In this document: positions 16,443 through 25,793 of the stretch, piece by piece
Position numbering within the stretch: the first letter of the stretch is position 1
Layout: every line of letters starts with the position of its first letter
DNA from: Halomonas alkalisoli
GTDB taxonomy: Bacteria; Pseudomonadota; Gammaproteobacteria; Pseudomonadales; Halomonadaceae
Length of the DNA: 64,000 nucleotides
Direction: 5' to 3'
Assembly (NCBI RefSeq): GCF_021412585.1
Contig: NZ_JAKCMI010000041.1
Location: 300,848-364,847, forward strand
The notes under the pieces: generated by a model
What the model was told of the DNA's origin: nothing
Database searches by the model: none
What the model saw: only the letters and a program-made list of their open reading frames with translations
Translations under genes and position numbers: made by a program

Positions 16443-18356
16443 CTAACCGGGCACGGGTTCGAGGTACTCCATGCGCGCCCACAGGCTGCCCTGAAGCAGG
16501 TCACAGCCCTGCTGGCGCAGGTAGTCCGCCTGCTGGCGGGTGCTGATGCCGTTGGCCACGACCTCGATGTCCAGTTCGTGCGCCATGCCAATGACGGAAC
16601 GAATGATTGCCTGGTGGCGCGGGTTGTCGAGGCATTCACTGATGAACAGACCGCTGAGCTTGAGCGCGTCGAGGGGAAGGCTGCTCAAGTGTTCGAGGAT
16701 CGAATACCCGCTGCCAAAGCCATCCATCGACAGGCGCACGCCCTTGGCATCCAGCTGCTTGAGCACCCAGGCTGCGCGCTGGATCTCTTGCACCAGGTCG
16801 CTCTCCATGACCTCGATTTCCAGCAGCCTGGCGGGAAGGTTGCTGCTGGCGAGTGCCGCATCGACACGGCCGAGGAATTCGCCATCGAGCAGGCCTCCGA
16901 TCGAGACGTGCACCACAACCCGCAGGCCGATGCCCACCTCGAACCAGGACTTGGCGTGCTGGCAGGCATTCGTCAGTATCCACTGGCAGACATCGGTGAG
17001 CTGGCCATTGTCCGCAGCGGCACCCATCCAGCATCCCGATTCCAAGACGCCGAAGCGGCTCGACCGCCAGCGCGGCTTCGCCGACACTGCCACGACCTGA
17101 CCGCTACGCGCACAGAGCAGCGGACGATAAAGCAGTTCCAACTCGTTGCGTGCCAGGGCGCCTTGAAACGCTGTCCGCAGGACAAGATCATCGGGGCCTT
17201 CATCGAGCAGCTCGGGCGTGAAGAGCTGGTATCGACGCCTGCCGAGACGTTGCGCCTGCCGTCGGGCAAGGTTGGCGTGGCGCATCAGTTCATTGACCGT
17301 GCGGCCGTGTTCGGGAAAGAGGCTGGCACCGATGCAACAGCTGGCGAGCACCGTCTGGCCGGCCAACTCAATCGGCTGGCCGGTCCGATCGAGCAACCGC
17401 TCGACCACAGCCGCGATATCCTCCGGCTGCCTGATGCCGGGCACCACCACCAGTATCTCGTCACTGCCGAGCCGACTGACCGTCTCGCCATCGGCCAGGC
17501 AGCGCCTGATGCGCTGGGCGATCCGATTCAGGTAGACATCGCCCATCTCCATACCCAGGGAGTGATTGATCTCCTTGAGCTGATCCACGTCGATATGCAG
17601 CACGGCAATCCCGTCGCCTTCTGCCGCGGCGGAAAGCTGCTCCGCCAGCCACCGCTCGCCGACCCTGCGGGTCGCCAGCCCGGTCAGCTCATCGAGCCCC
17701 ACGCCCTGCTCGGCCAGTTGGCTAGGGGCGCGCTCGTGATTGAGCCTCGGCGCCTGCTGCGGGCGAGCAACCTCGCATGGCTGCTGCCCTGAAGCCAGCC
17801 CGCCATGGGGCTCACTCGGCATGACATGGGTGTGATGACGGCAGATGGCATCGAAGGCGGCCTGGTCGCCGGGGCGGTCGAAGTGCCGTATGGCGTAGCC
17901 GCACAACAGGGTCAGCGGCAGACGGCGGCAGGCCGCATGCCAGAATATTTCCAACTGGACGGCGGCCTTGGCGTTGCCCCGGGCACACAGCAGGTCTACC
18001 AGCTCGCCGAAGGCACGGGTGGGGGCGGAACCGGCGGCTTCCACTGCGGCGAGGATGTGTCGGTTGAACAGCGCTTCGACCGGCATGCCATCCCGCATGA
18101 TGGCCTCGAGCATGAGGTCGGCGTCATACACCACGAGTTGCCCGCCTGCCATGGCAGCGTCGGTATCAAGGCCACCGGCCGCCAGTCGTTGCAGCACGAG
18201 GGCTTGATGGGGAACCGTCAACAACAACAACAGGCGTTCGCCGGCGTCGACCCCAACCCGAAGGTAGTCGGCCACGACATCGGCAAGGAAGGCCTCGTCC
18301 GCATAGAACTGAACTGCATGGTCGTGCGGCCGAAAGCTAGTGGCAAGCTGCTGCAT
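16443..18356 (-). CDS. MEDS-GGDEF-EAL protein with degenerate catalytic motifs
   Basis: Cytosolic protein of 637 residues. Residues 10-178 match the MEDS (DcmR sensory) domain seen in sensors of small organic ligands (HAVQFYADEAFLADVVADYL). Residues 222-380 are a GGDEF domain whose signature reads GSDEI instead of GGDEF/GGEEF, and the rest is an EAL domain whose EAL reads AKP (residues 426-428, SAKPRWRS). Other EAL residues are changed too: DDFGTG reads DGFGSG and VAEGVET reads VANGIST. Both enzyme activities are therefore probably lost, which suggests a c-di-GMP or protein-binding receptor role. It is monocistronic with an AT-rich promoter region upstream (18360-18560). Confidence 0.92.
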   Translation of the reverse strand: MQQLATSFRPHDHAVQFYADEAFLADVVADYLRVGVDAGERLLLLLTVPHQALVLQRLAAGGLDTDAAMAGGQLVVYDADLMLEAIMRDGMPVEALFNRHILAAVEAAGSAPTRAFGELVDLLCARGNAKAAVQLEIFWHAACRRLPLTLLCGYAIRHFDRPGDQAAFDAICRHHTHVMPSEPHGGLASGQQPCEVARPQQAPRLNHERAPSQLAEQGVGLDELTGLATRRVGERWLAEQLSAAAEGDGIAVLHIDVDQLKEINHSLGMEMGDVYLNRIAQRIRRCLADGETVSRLGSDEILVVVPGIRQPEDIAAVVERLLDRTGQPIELAGQTVLASCCIGASLFPEHGRTVNELMRHANLARRQAQRLGRRRYQLFTPELLDEGPDDLVLRTAFQGALARNELELLYRPLLCARSGQVVAVSAKPRWRSSRFGVLESGCWMGAAADNGQLTDVCQWILTNACQHAKSWFEVGIGLRVVVHVSIGGLLDGEFLGRVDAALASSNLPARLLEIEVMESDLVQEIQRAAWVLKQLDAKGVRLSMDGFGSGYSILEHLSSLPLDALKLSGLFISECLDNPRHQAIIRSVIGMAHELDIEVVANGISTRQQADYLRQQGCDLLQGSLWARMEYLEPVPG

Positions 18357-18629
18357 GAGAAGGCCGTTCTCCTGTCATTATCAAGCAGATTAATTCGATC
18401 CTTTTTTATTAGAGCTTGCTCAGGAAACGGATCGCATTGTTGTTGCTTATTGGTCAGTCAACACCGATATCACGCACTGATCATTGGCGTCAAACCTTGC
18501 CGATAACTATCGGTTTTCAGGAATATTTCAATTAACAAATCAGCATAGTTAGGAAACCATTCCTCCATGGCAACCCGGCGTCGTACCGTCTAGATTTCGA
18601 GGAGCAAATGGACTCTTGAGGAAAAAACC

Positions 18630-18818
18630 ATGCCAGCCAAGTCCCAGGCCCAGCAGATGGCAGCCGGCGCTGCGCTTTCCGCCAAGCGTGGAGAAAAGAA
18701 GGTCAGCGAACTCGATGGCGCCGCAAAGCAGATGTACGAATCGATGGACGAGCAGGAACTGGAGAAAATGGCCTCGACCAAGCAGAAGAACAAGCCAAAG
18801 CACAATGCCAAATCCTGA
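18630..18818 (+). CDS. DUF3008-family small basic protein
   Basis: 62-residue, Lys- and Ala-rich soluble protein with the family layout MPAKSQAQQMAAGAALSAKRG, then KQMYESMDEQELEKMAST and a Lys-rich tail. Members are common small proteins in proteobacteria, of unknown function. A good AGGAAAA ribosome site precedes the ATG. It stands alone, ending before a strong hairpin at 18893-18925 that separates it from the convergent RIO kinase gene. Confidence 0.88.
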   Translation: MPAKSQAQQMAAGAALSAKRGEKKVSELDGAAKQMYESMDEQELEKMASTKQKNKPKHNAKS

Positions 18819-18892
18819 GCATGGGCCAAATCCTGAGCATAGCTTGGAAACCTGAGCGTAGCCAATTGCGTCGGCCCAGGGTACCTCAGCGA

Positions 18893-18925
18893 ATCATCCC
18901 CGGGCGGCGACCGCTCGGGGATGAT
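18893..18925. terminator. Hairpin between convergent DUF3008 and RIO genes
   Basis: Outer arms ATCATCCCCG and CGGGGATGAT are fully complementary, with an inner GCGG/CCGC stem closing on a CGA loop and one mismatch between the stems. It has no U-tract on either strand, so it is a stable hairpin at a convergent gene boundary, possibly a bidirectional or Rho-assisted terminator or an mRNA 3'-end protector. Confidence 0.5.
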
Positions 18926-18964
18926 CCTGCGGGCCGTCGGGTACGCTACGGACCGGCAACCGGC

Positions 18965-19831
18965 TCAGTCCTCGTCGTCACCCTGCTCGTTGCGGGCCAG
19001 CATTGCCAGGTGCTCGTCCTGCTCTTCCCGGGCATCCTCGATGACCGCCAACAGGTCGTCGACGTCCACCGCGGTGGTGTCATAGGCAAAGCAGCCTGTC
19101 AGCTTGCTCTCCGGATGCAGCTCCCCGGCTTCATAGAGCGCCCAGATCTCCTTGCCGTAGTCGGTATTGAGCAGTTCCGGCGCGTAGCGTCCGAAATAGG
19201 CACGCATGTTGTTGACGTCGCGCTCCAGCATCATCTCGGCGCTGTTGTTACCGGCGGCATCCACCGCTTGGGGCAGGTCGATGATCACCGGGCCGTCGGG
19301 CGCCAGCAGCACATTGAATTCGGAGAGGTCGCCATGAATCAGGCCGGCGCATAGCATTCGCACCACGTCGCCGATGACCTTGGCGTAATAGGCACGGGCC
19401 TGTTCGTCGGTAAGGGTGACGTCGTCCAGGCGCGGAGCGGCAAAGCCCTCGGCGTCGGTGATCATCTCCATCAGCAACACGCCGTCGACGAAGCCAAAGG
19501 GCTGGGGCACCCGCACCTCCGCCGCCGCGAGCCGATAGAGCGCATCCACCTCGGCATTCAGCCAGGCCTGCTCCTGCTCTTTCTGGCCATAGCGGGTCTT
19601 CTTGGCCATCGCCCGGCCCTGCCGGCTGTTGCGCACCTTGCGGCCTTCCTGATACTGCACGGCCTGCTTGAAGCTGCGCTGCTTGGCCTCCTTGAAGACC
19701 TTGGCACAGCGCAGTTCACCGCCGGCACGCACCACATAGACCTGCGCTTCCTTGCCACTCATCAGCTGGGCGACGACTTCGTCGACCATGCCGTCTTCAA
19801 CCAGCGGTTGTAATCGCTTGGGTATTTTCAT
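18965..19831 (-). CDS. RIO-family serine protein kinase
   Basis: Atypical protein kinase/ATPase of 288 residues, close in layout to the RIO1-like bacterial kinases (Pseudomonas PA4780 type). Visible features: nucleotide loop LMSGKEAQVYVV, the catalytic Lys in RCAKVFKE, the RIO-specific flexible segment rich in basic residues, catalytic loop LIHGDLSEFN and metal-binding DLPQ. The hinge LMEMI is also present. Bacterial RIO substrates are poorly known; ribosome-related roles are inferred from archaeal and eukaryotic relatives. It is downstream of dbpA, itself a ribosome-assembly helicase, on the same strand with a gap of 48 bp. Confidence 0.94.
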   Translation of the reverse strand: MKIPKRLQPLVEDGMVDEVVAQLMSGKEAQVYVVRAGGELRCAKVFKEAKQRSFKQAVQYQEGRKVRNSRQGRAMAKKTRYGQKEQEQAWLNAEVDALYRLAAAEVRVPQPFGFVDGVLLMEMITDAEGFAAPRLDDVTLTDEQARAYYAKVIGDVVRMLCAGLIHGDLSEFNVLLAPDGPVIIDLPQAVDAAGNNSAEMMLERDVNNMRAYFGRYAPELLNTDYGKEIWALYEAGELHPESKLTGCFAYDTTAVDVDDLLAVIEDAREEQDEHLAMLARNEQGDDED

Positions 19832-19879
19832 ATCACCACTTTGGCATATCGCCTTACGAGCGTATCGCCCTGCTGCATG

Positions 19880-21322
19880 TCAGCGGCTGACGCGCCGGGC
19901 GCGAAACGAACGCCCCTTGAGTTTTCCCGCGCTCAACTGCGCAAGCGCCGCCTTGGCGACCTCACGCTGCACGGCCACATAGGCGCTGCGCTCCAGCACC
20001 TTGATCTTGCCAACCTGGTCACCCCGGATACCGCCATCACCGGTCAGGGCACCCAGGATATCCCCTGGACGCACCTTCTGCTTCTTGCCACCGTCGAGCT
20101 GCAGCGTGGCCATGGGCGGTGCCATGGGCTCGCCCGACAGGGCACGGCGAGAGGGCAGCGCTTCCATCACCAGTTGTTGACCGAGAAACTCACCGAGCCG
20201 CTCCAGGCGATAAGCCTCCTGCTCGCTGACCAGGGTGCAGGCCACACCGGAGCTGCCGGCCCGGCCGGTACGCCCGACCCGGTGCACATGCACCTCGAGT
20301 TCGCGGGCGATACGGTAATTGAATACCGCATCCAGAGCGTCGATATCCAGCCCCCGGGCTGCCACGTCGGTGGCTACCAGTATCGACGCGCTCTTGTTGG
20401 CGAATAGTATCAGCAGACGATCGCGGTCGCGCTGTTCGAGGTCGCCATGTAGCGCCAAGGCGCTGAAACCGGCCTGGTCCAGGGCCTCGGCCACCTCGTC
20501 GGTCTCACGCTTGGTATTGCAGAACACCACGCTGGATTGCGGACGATGATGCTGCAACAGCAGGCGCAGTGCCTCGAAGCGCTCCGACTCGTCACCCAGC
20601 CGGTAGAAATGCTCGCGAATACTGGTCTCGTCATGGGTCTCGCCTACCTCCACGCTCACCGGGTCACGCAGGAAGCCCTCGGCGATGGCTCGAATGCCCT
20701 CTGCGCCGGCCCCCTGCAGCCCGGTGGCGCTGAACATCAGCGTCTGCCGGCTCGTCGGCGTCTCGCCGATGATCGCCTCCAGCGCGGCCTGGAACCCCAT
20801 GTCGAGCATGCGATCGGCTTCGTCGAGCACCAGGGTGTCAAGCGATGCCAGGCTCAGCGAGCCCTTGCGCAGATGCTCCTCGACCCGCCCCGGCGTGCCG
20901 ACCACGACATGGGCCCCGTGGGAGAGCGAGTTGAGCTGCGGCCCCAGGGGCGCCCCGCCGCACAGGGTCAGCACCTTGACATTGGGCAGCGCACGCGCCA
21001 AACGGCGAATCTCACCGGCCACCTGATCGGCCAGTTCCCGGGTGGGACACAGCACGAGAGCCTGGACGCTGAAACTCGATACGGTAAGCCGCGTGAGCAG
21101 CCCCAGGCCGAAGGCGGCCGTCTTGCCCGAACCGGTCTTCGCCTGGGCGACGACATCTCGCCCCGCCAGCATCGCCGGCAGGCTGGCGGCCTGGATCGGC
21201 GTCATGGCGTGATAGCCGAGGGAGCCCAGGTTGCCGAGCAGTTCCGGCGGCAGCGCGAGCGACGCGAAGGCACCCTCGCCAGGAGAGTCGGAGTCGGGAG
21301 CGGAATCGGACACGGCAGTCAT
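19880..21322 (-). CDS. dbpA: ATP-dependent RNA helicase DbpA
   Basis: DEAD-box helicase of 480 residues acting in 50S ribosome assembly, specific for hairpin 92 of 23S rRNA. Motifs in order: Q-motif TPIQAASLP, Walker A AKTGSGKT, PTRELADQ, DEAD box LDEADRMLDMGF, SAT in FSATG, and VI HRVGRTGRAG. The C-terminal RRM-like DbpA domain is visible (VRPGDILGALTGDGGI, VGKIKVL, LKGRSFRARRV), which separates it from RhlE/CsdA. An N-terminal Ser/Asp/Pro tail of about 20 residues is extra. The ribosome site is weak (CAGG next to ATG). Confidence 0.96.
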   Translation of the reverse strand: MTAVSDSAPDSDSPGEGAFASLALPPELLGNLGSLGYHAMTPIQAASLPAMLAGRDVVAQAKTGSGKTAAFGLGLLTRLTVSSFSVQALVLCPTRELADQVAGEIRRLARALPNVKVLTLCGGAPLGPQLNSLSHGAHVVVGTPGRVEEHLRKGSLSLASLDTLVLDEADRMLDMGFQAALEAIIGETPTSRQTLMFSATGLQGAGAEGIRAIAEGFLRDPVSVEVGETHDETSIREHFYRLGDESERFEALRLLLQHHRPQSSVVFCNTKRETDEVAEALDQAGFSALALHGDLEQRDRDRLLILFANKSASILVATDVAARGLDIDALDAVFNYRIARELEVHVHRVGRTGRAGSSGVACTLVSEQEAYRLERLGEFLGQQLVMEALPSRRALSGEPMAPPMATLQLDGGKKQKVRPGDILGALTGDGGIRGDQVGKIKVLERSAYVAVQREVAKAALAQLSAGKLKGRSFRARRVSR

Positions 21323-21516
21323 CCTGAAAAATGAGTGGGGGCCGGGGTAACGAGCGAGCGAAGGCGAGAGCCGCGTGGTAAGGGCCGTGTGGGTCGTAAT
21401 CGAAGGCGCAAATAATAGCAGAAAGCGTCGCGCAATGCCGCTCTACCATCATTGAGGCCGACGGTCATCAGCAGGCTGGACTGTCGCCATGCCCTGGCTC
21501 TGGCAGGTGGCCGAGT

Positions 21517-23877
21517 TCAGTCGGTCGGGTTGGTATCCTCGAAGCGGCGAATCTGTTGGCGCATCGCCACCTCGAATTCGGCCGCCGGCATCGGCATGTT
21601 GATATAGAAGCCTTGGAACTGGTCACAGGAGTGAACACGCAGGTAATCGGCCTGTTCAATCGACTCCACGCCTTCCGCCACCACCGTCAGGCCCAGGCCC
21701 TTGCCCAGTTCGATGATCGCCTCCGTCAAGCTCCTGTCCTCGGCGCTATTCACCAGGTCCTGGATGAAGGAGCCGTCGATCTTGATGGTATCGAGCGGGA
21801 ACTCCTTCAGTTTGGAGAGTGACGAGTAGCCAGTACCGAAATCGTCGATAGCGACCCGCACGCCCATCCGCTTGAGATCCTTGAGGATCCGCACCGTCCG
21901 AGGCATGTCGAGCATCATCATGCTCTCGGTGATCTCCAGTTCGAGCAGCTCCGGCGCCATGCCGGTCTCGTCCAGTGCGCTCTTGATATCCTGCAGCAGG
22001 TGATCATCGAGAAACTGACGGGCGGATAGATTCACGGCCATGCTCAGCGGCGGGAAGCCCTGTGCCTGCCACTCGACATTCTGTCGGCATGCCGTGTTGA
22101 ACACCCAGCGCCCGATCGGCACGATAAGGCCGTTCTCTTCGGCCAGCGGAATGAACTGCATGGGTGCTATCAGCCCGAGGTCGGGATGCTGCCAGCGCAG
22201 CAATGCCTCCATGCCGGTGACACGGCCAGTGAGCATGTCCTGCTTGGACTGATAGAAGAGTCGGAACTCTTCGTGCTCAAGCGCCTTGCGCATGCTCGAC
22301 TCCAGGGCAAGACGCTCCAGTGAATCGACACTCAGCTTTTCCGAGTAGAACTGAGCGTTGTTCTTGCCCTGTTCCTTGGCGTGATACATCGCCACATCGG
22401 CATGCTTCATCAAGGTCTGTTCATCCTCCCCATCCTGTGGAAACAGGGCGATACCGATACTGACCGTAATGCGAAACTCCTGCCCAACGAGGGTGAAAGG
22501 CATACTGACCGCGGCCAGGATCTTGTCGGCAACCACCGCCACCTGCGACGCGTCGGTTATTTCAGGCAACAGGATCACGAACTCATCCCCGCCCAACCGG
22601 GCGACGATATCACTCTCGCGTACCGAGCCATTGAGCCGCAGCCCCACTTCCTGAAGCAGTTCATCGCCGGCGTCGTGGCCCAGTGAGTCGTTGATTGCCT
22701 TGAAGCGGTCAAGGTCAAGGAACAGCAGCGCCAGCCGTTTGCCGTAACGCCGCGACTGCTGCATGCCCTGCGTCAATAGCCGGGTGAAATAGGCGCGATT
22801 CGGAAGTCCGGTCAGGTTATCGTGAAAGGCGAGATACTCCACACGACGAGCATGGGCTACGCGCTCCTCCATGATCCGCGACTGCGAGCGCTGAAGCCTC
22901 CAGCTCAGCCTGCCAAGCAGGGCGATGACCGCCAGGAGCAGCAGGCTCGCCAGGGCGGCATACCAGAGATAGCTGCGCACGGACTGCCTGGCTGCGGCCA
23001 GGTGTTCCGCTTCAGAAAGACCGACAACGATGGCCAGCGGGAATTCGTACAGCTGCCTGGCCACGGTATAGCGCGGGGTTTGGTCCCAGGGATTGACCTC
23101 GACCCTTGCCGGCCCTCCAATCGTGCCGTTTGTGGATATCACAGCAGCGTAGTCGACCGCCGCTCCCATGGTGAGCTCGTCACCCGTACGCTTTACCCGG
23201 AAGATGCCGTCGCTTCCCAGCAGAGCCAATATTCCGCCCTCGCCCAGCACATCCGGGTCATAGCCACTGACGAAGTAGCCGGCGTGAACCGACACGGCCA
23301 CGATGACCGTCAGTCCCTCGGCCTGGGCTTGAGCGCGCCGACTGAAGAACAGCTGCCACTCCCCCGTCTCCTGGTTGCGTCGTGGCAATCCCACCACCAT
23401 GCCCTCGTCTTCATGGGCACGCAGGAAATAGTCGTAATCGGCCACATTCCGCTGCGAGGGGGACGCTTCGGGTGTGCTGGCAATCACGTCTCCCCCGGAG
23501 TCGGCAACACTGACCGTGAACAGCAGTTCGGGAGGCAGCATATCCCGGTCGCGCAGCTCCTCCAGCACCGCCTGTGCAGGCCTGTCGCCAAGGCTGTAGT
23601 GCACCAGCTTCAGAGTCGTATCGATTTCACGTAGCGCCCGCACCACCTGTGCCTCATAGGTATCGGCACTATCCGCGACCAGTGCCGCCGCCGTTCGGTC
23701 AGCCGCCGCATACTCCTTGGTCACGAGGTTCAGGGTGGCGCCCCAGATGACCGCCAGAACCAGCAGGGCAACTATGGTGAAAAGCCACGCAGGCTCGACC
23801 AGGCGATGCAGCCAACGCCGGACAACCGCGCTGTCATCCGACACGCTGTGAGCATGCTTGTCATAGGCGCTATTCAA
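21517..23877 (-). CDS. Membrane Cache-GGDEF-EAL c-di-GMP enzyme
   Basis: Bifunctional-type protein of about 786 residues. A transmembrane helix (LFTIVALLVLAVIWG) is followed by a periplasmic Cache-like sensor of about 250 residues (DRDMLPPELLFTVSVADSGGDV, ADYDYFLRAHEDEG), a second helix (LWYAALASLLLLAVIALLG), then GGDEF (RLGGDEFVIL, with the RESD inhibitory site 5 residues before it) and an intact EAL domain (GMEALLRWQHP, LELEITES, DDFGTGYSS, VVAEGVES). Both activities appear possible. The start is uncertain: a TTG at 23877 overlapping the upstream stop is used; GTG 23844 or longer forms to 23949 are alternatives. It is the third gene of a porin/PstS-like operon and may respond to the periplasmic protein's ligand. 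Confidence 0.93.
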   Translation of the reverse strand: MNSAYDKHAHSVSDDSAVVRRWLHRLVEPAWLFTIVALLVLAVIWGATLNLVTKEYAAADRTAAALVADSADTYEAQVVRALREIDTTLKLVHYSLGDRPAQAVLEELRDRDMLPPELLFTVSVADSGGDVIASTPEASPSQRNVADYDYFLRAHEDEGMVVGLPRRNQETGEWQLFFSRRAQAQAEGLTVIVAVSVHAGYFVSGYDPDVLGEGGILALLGSDGIFRVKRTGDELTMGAAVDYAAVISTNGTIGGPARVEVNPWDQTPRYTVARQLYEFPLAIVVGLSEAEHLAAARQSVRSYLWYAALASLLLLAVIALLGRLSWRLQRSQSRIMEERVAHARRVEYLAFHDNLTGLPNRAYFTRLLTQGMQQSRRYGKRLALLFLDLDRFKAINDSLGHDAGDELLQEVGLRLNGSVRESDIVARLGGDEFVILLPEITDASQVAVVADKILAAVSMPFTLVGQEFRITVSIGIALFPQDGEDEQTLMKHADVAMYHAKEQGKNNAQFYSEKLSVDSLERLALESSMRKALEHEEFRLFYQSKQDMLTGRVTGMEALLRWQHPDLGLIAPMQFIPLAEENGLIVPIGRWVFNTACRQNVEWQAQGFPPLSMAVNLSARQFLDDHLLQDIKSALDETGMAPELLELEITESMMMLDMPRTVRILKDLKRMGVRVAIDDFGTGYSSLSKLKEFPLDTIKIDGSFIQDLVNSAEDRSLTEAIIELGKGLGLTVVAEGVESIEQADYLRVHSCDQFQGFYINMPMPAAEFEVAMRQQIRRFEDTNPTD

Positions 23878-24304
23878 TTGCCACCACCCGCAGGCGGTCG
23901 CCCTCATCGACCGAGCCGAGATAGGTCGAGTCGAGATAGCCGATGACATCGGGGGATGCCGCCACGGTATCCGCCATGGCGCTGTCGCCGGCGACCGAAC
24001 GCGGCGGCTGCCCTCGCCCGGTGAAGATCAGCTTCGACCAGTGCGCCTTGATCTGCGCCGGGCTCTGGCCAAGATAGTCCCGATAGAACGTGCTGTGTGC
24101 GGTGGTGCCTTCCCGCTGGTCCATGGGTGTCACTGCCCCGCCATGGGGAAAGCGGTTCAGCCTGCCCAGGTAGATGTCGGTGAGCTGAGCGCGCGACAGG
24201 CTCTCGATGGGGTTCTGTACCGAGACGACCACCACCACCTCGGCGCTGGCAGTGCCGACAATAAAGCTCAGGAATAGCCCAAGGACGATTGACGTCAGCC
24301 GCAT
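23870..24304 (-). CDS. PstS-like periplasmic substrate-binding protein, short form
   Basis: 144-residue exported protein with a signal peptide (MRLTSIVLGLFLSFIVGTASA). The mature part resembles one lobe of phosphate-binding PBP-like proteins: NPIESLSRAQLTDIYLGR, then FPHGGAVTPMDQ and FYRDYLGQSPAQIKAHWSKLIFTGRG, a typical PstS-like stretch, and a final PDVIGYLD. It is about half the length of a true PstS, and no Pst permease or ATPase is nearby. It begins just after the porin stop and ends at the start of the Cache-GGDEF-EAL gene. I infer a sensory or ligand-presenting role in the same pathway. Confidence 0.88.
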   Translation of the reverse strand: MRLTSIVLGLFLSFIVGTASAEVVVVVSVQNPIESLSRAQLTDIYLGRLNRFPHGGAVTPMDQREGTTAHSTFYRDYLGQSPAQIKAHWSKLIFTGRGQPPRSVAGDSAMADTVAASPDVIGYLDSTYLGSVDEGDRLRVVAIE

Positions 24305-24321
24305 TCGCACTCGCCGCCCCC

Positions 24322-25566
24322 TCAAAACACGAAGTCCAGCGCGAGGCTGAATAGATTGACTGTGCCACCGGGTTCGAAGCCTGGCTGAGAGTTGACCAGG
24401 AACCCGTGAGATCCCGCGTCATGGTTGATATGGTCAAGCTGCGCTTTCAGGGCCATGTTCCTGCTGAAGTCCCAACGAACGCCCAGGGAAACACTCGTCT
24501 GCTGCGGCTGGCTGCTCAAGATACCGTCGAGAAAGGCGTCGAGTTCCTCCGTGCCTGGCAAGGACAGGCCCGAAGTCGATGTATTGCTGAGAATACGATG
24601 CCTTGCATAGGTGAGATATGGCGTAACGCTTCCGAGCCGATACCCCCCAGTCACATACCAGCCACGGGTATCAGCAATAAAGGTGCGGCTCTCAGTCTGC
24701 GCCAACTCGCCCATCACGAACCAATCGCCCCGATCAAGGCTCGCACCAAGACTGATGGTCTCGAAACGCTTGTCCTCGATATCGTAGCGATCAGCGATGG
24801 CCTCGCCCTGGGGCCCGTACAGCCGGTAAATATCGAAGAGAGGAGTGAAGTCCTCGATGGTCAGGCGAACCTGGCTGTACGCGGCAAAAAGACTCACATC
24901 GCGCCACTCCAGGTGAGTGCCTAGCGTAAGCCCCTCACGGGATTCGGCTTCACCTGTCGCTCGAGCCCCGCTCGCATCGACGTAGGGAAATTTCGCATTG
25001 GTCTGGCCGTAGGTGGCACGAAGGGTGTTGGTCATGGCACCGAAACGGTGCCGATAGCTGGCATCGATACCATCGATGCTGGATACGGGAATCGTGCGAT
25101 AGACTTCCTGCGGTGGACGAACCCAGGGGGTGGCGTATCCCACCTTGCGATACTCCGAACTCATGAAGGTTGGAAGCACGACACGACCCAGGCGCAAGCT
25201 TATATCCGGTGTGGCATCGAACTTGACGTTGGCCCACTCGACAACCGGTCGATAGGAACCGTCGTAACGTTGTTCGGAGACAACCTGTACGACGCTGGAT
25301 AGGCTGGGCGTGAGGTCGGCGGTAAGTTGCAGGCCGAGCCGACTATCGACTTCGGCGCTCCAGTCGCTGCTATGTCCCGCCCCTCTTCGCGCGAAAATGC
25401 TGGAAACAACGGCTGCCTGATCCTCATCAGAGTGTACGATACCCAGCGTGCCGAAGCCGTTGAGCGTCAGACTCGGCGCATCCGACAACTGGGCCTGTGC
25501 ATTCTGTACCGACAGCACCAGGATGAGCGACACGGCGACAAGAGCGCTTACCAACCTTCCCGACAT
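24322..25566 (-). CDS. Outer-membrane porin-like beta-barrel protein
   Basis: 414-residue protein with a signal peptide ending near NAQA and a C-terminal Phe (LALDFVF), the signature of outer-membrane barrels. The sequence alternates in short amphipathic strands (WYVTGGYRLGSVTPYLTYA, SVSLGVRWDFSRNMALKAQL), as in porins of the phosphate/organic-anion-selective or OprO-like kinds. It is the first gene of an operon with the PstS-like protein and the Cache-GGDEF-EAL enzyme. The substrate is unknown; the context suggests a small anion that is also sensed. Confidence 0.88.
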   Translation of the reverse strand: MSGRLVSALVAVSLILVLSVQNAQAQLSDAPSLTLNGFGTLGIVHSDEDQAAVVSSIFARRGAGHSSDWSAEVDSRLGLQLTADLTPSLSSVVQVVSEQRYDGSYRPVVEWANVKFDATPDISLRLGRVVLPTFMSSEYRKVGYATPWVRPPQEVYRTIPVSSIDGIDASYRHRFGAMTNTLRATYGQTNAKFPYVDASGARATGEAESREGLTLGTHLEWRDVSLFAAYSQVRLTIEDFTPLFDIYRLYGPQGEAIADRYDIEDKRFETISLGASLDRGDWFVMGELAQTESRTFIADTRGWYVTGGYRLGSVTPYLTYARHRILSNTSTSGLSLPGTEELDAFLDGILSSQPQQTSVSLGVRWDFSRNMALKAQLDHINHDAGSHGFLVNSQPGFEPGGTVNLFSLALDFVF

Positions 25567-25793
25567 AAAACCTTCCGCCAGATAGCCTGCGTGATAGAGA
25601 AATGCGTAATCGAAAAAAGGGGGACGGAGCGAATCGAACCCTGTTTCTCTCTATCGGCGGCCATCCAATCGACTTTAGGCCTTCCCTCTACCCTGAGATC
25701 CGCCCCCTTCTGGCCCCACAGTCTTCTCGCGACCCTTGGGTGTATGCTGATATAAGGAAGTGACGAGTCTCAGCAACCCCCAGGAGAGCGCCA

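Noticed and set aside
25618..25660. tRNA T-arm-like GGTTCGATTC on the minus strand
   Set aside because: The putative T-stem has two mismatches, and no D-arm, anticodon arm or matching acceptor strand can be found.
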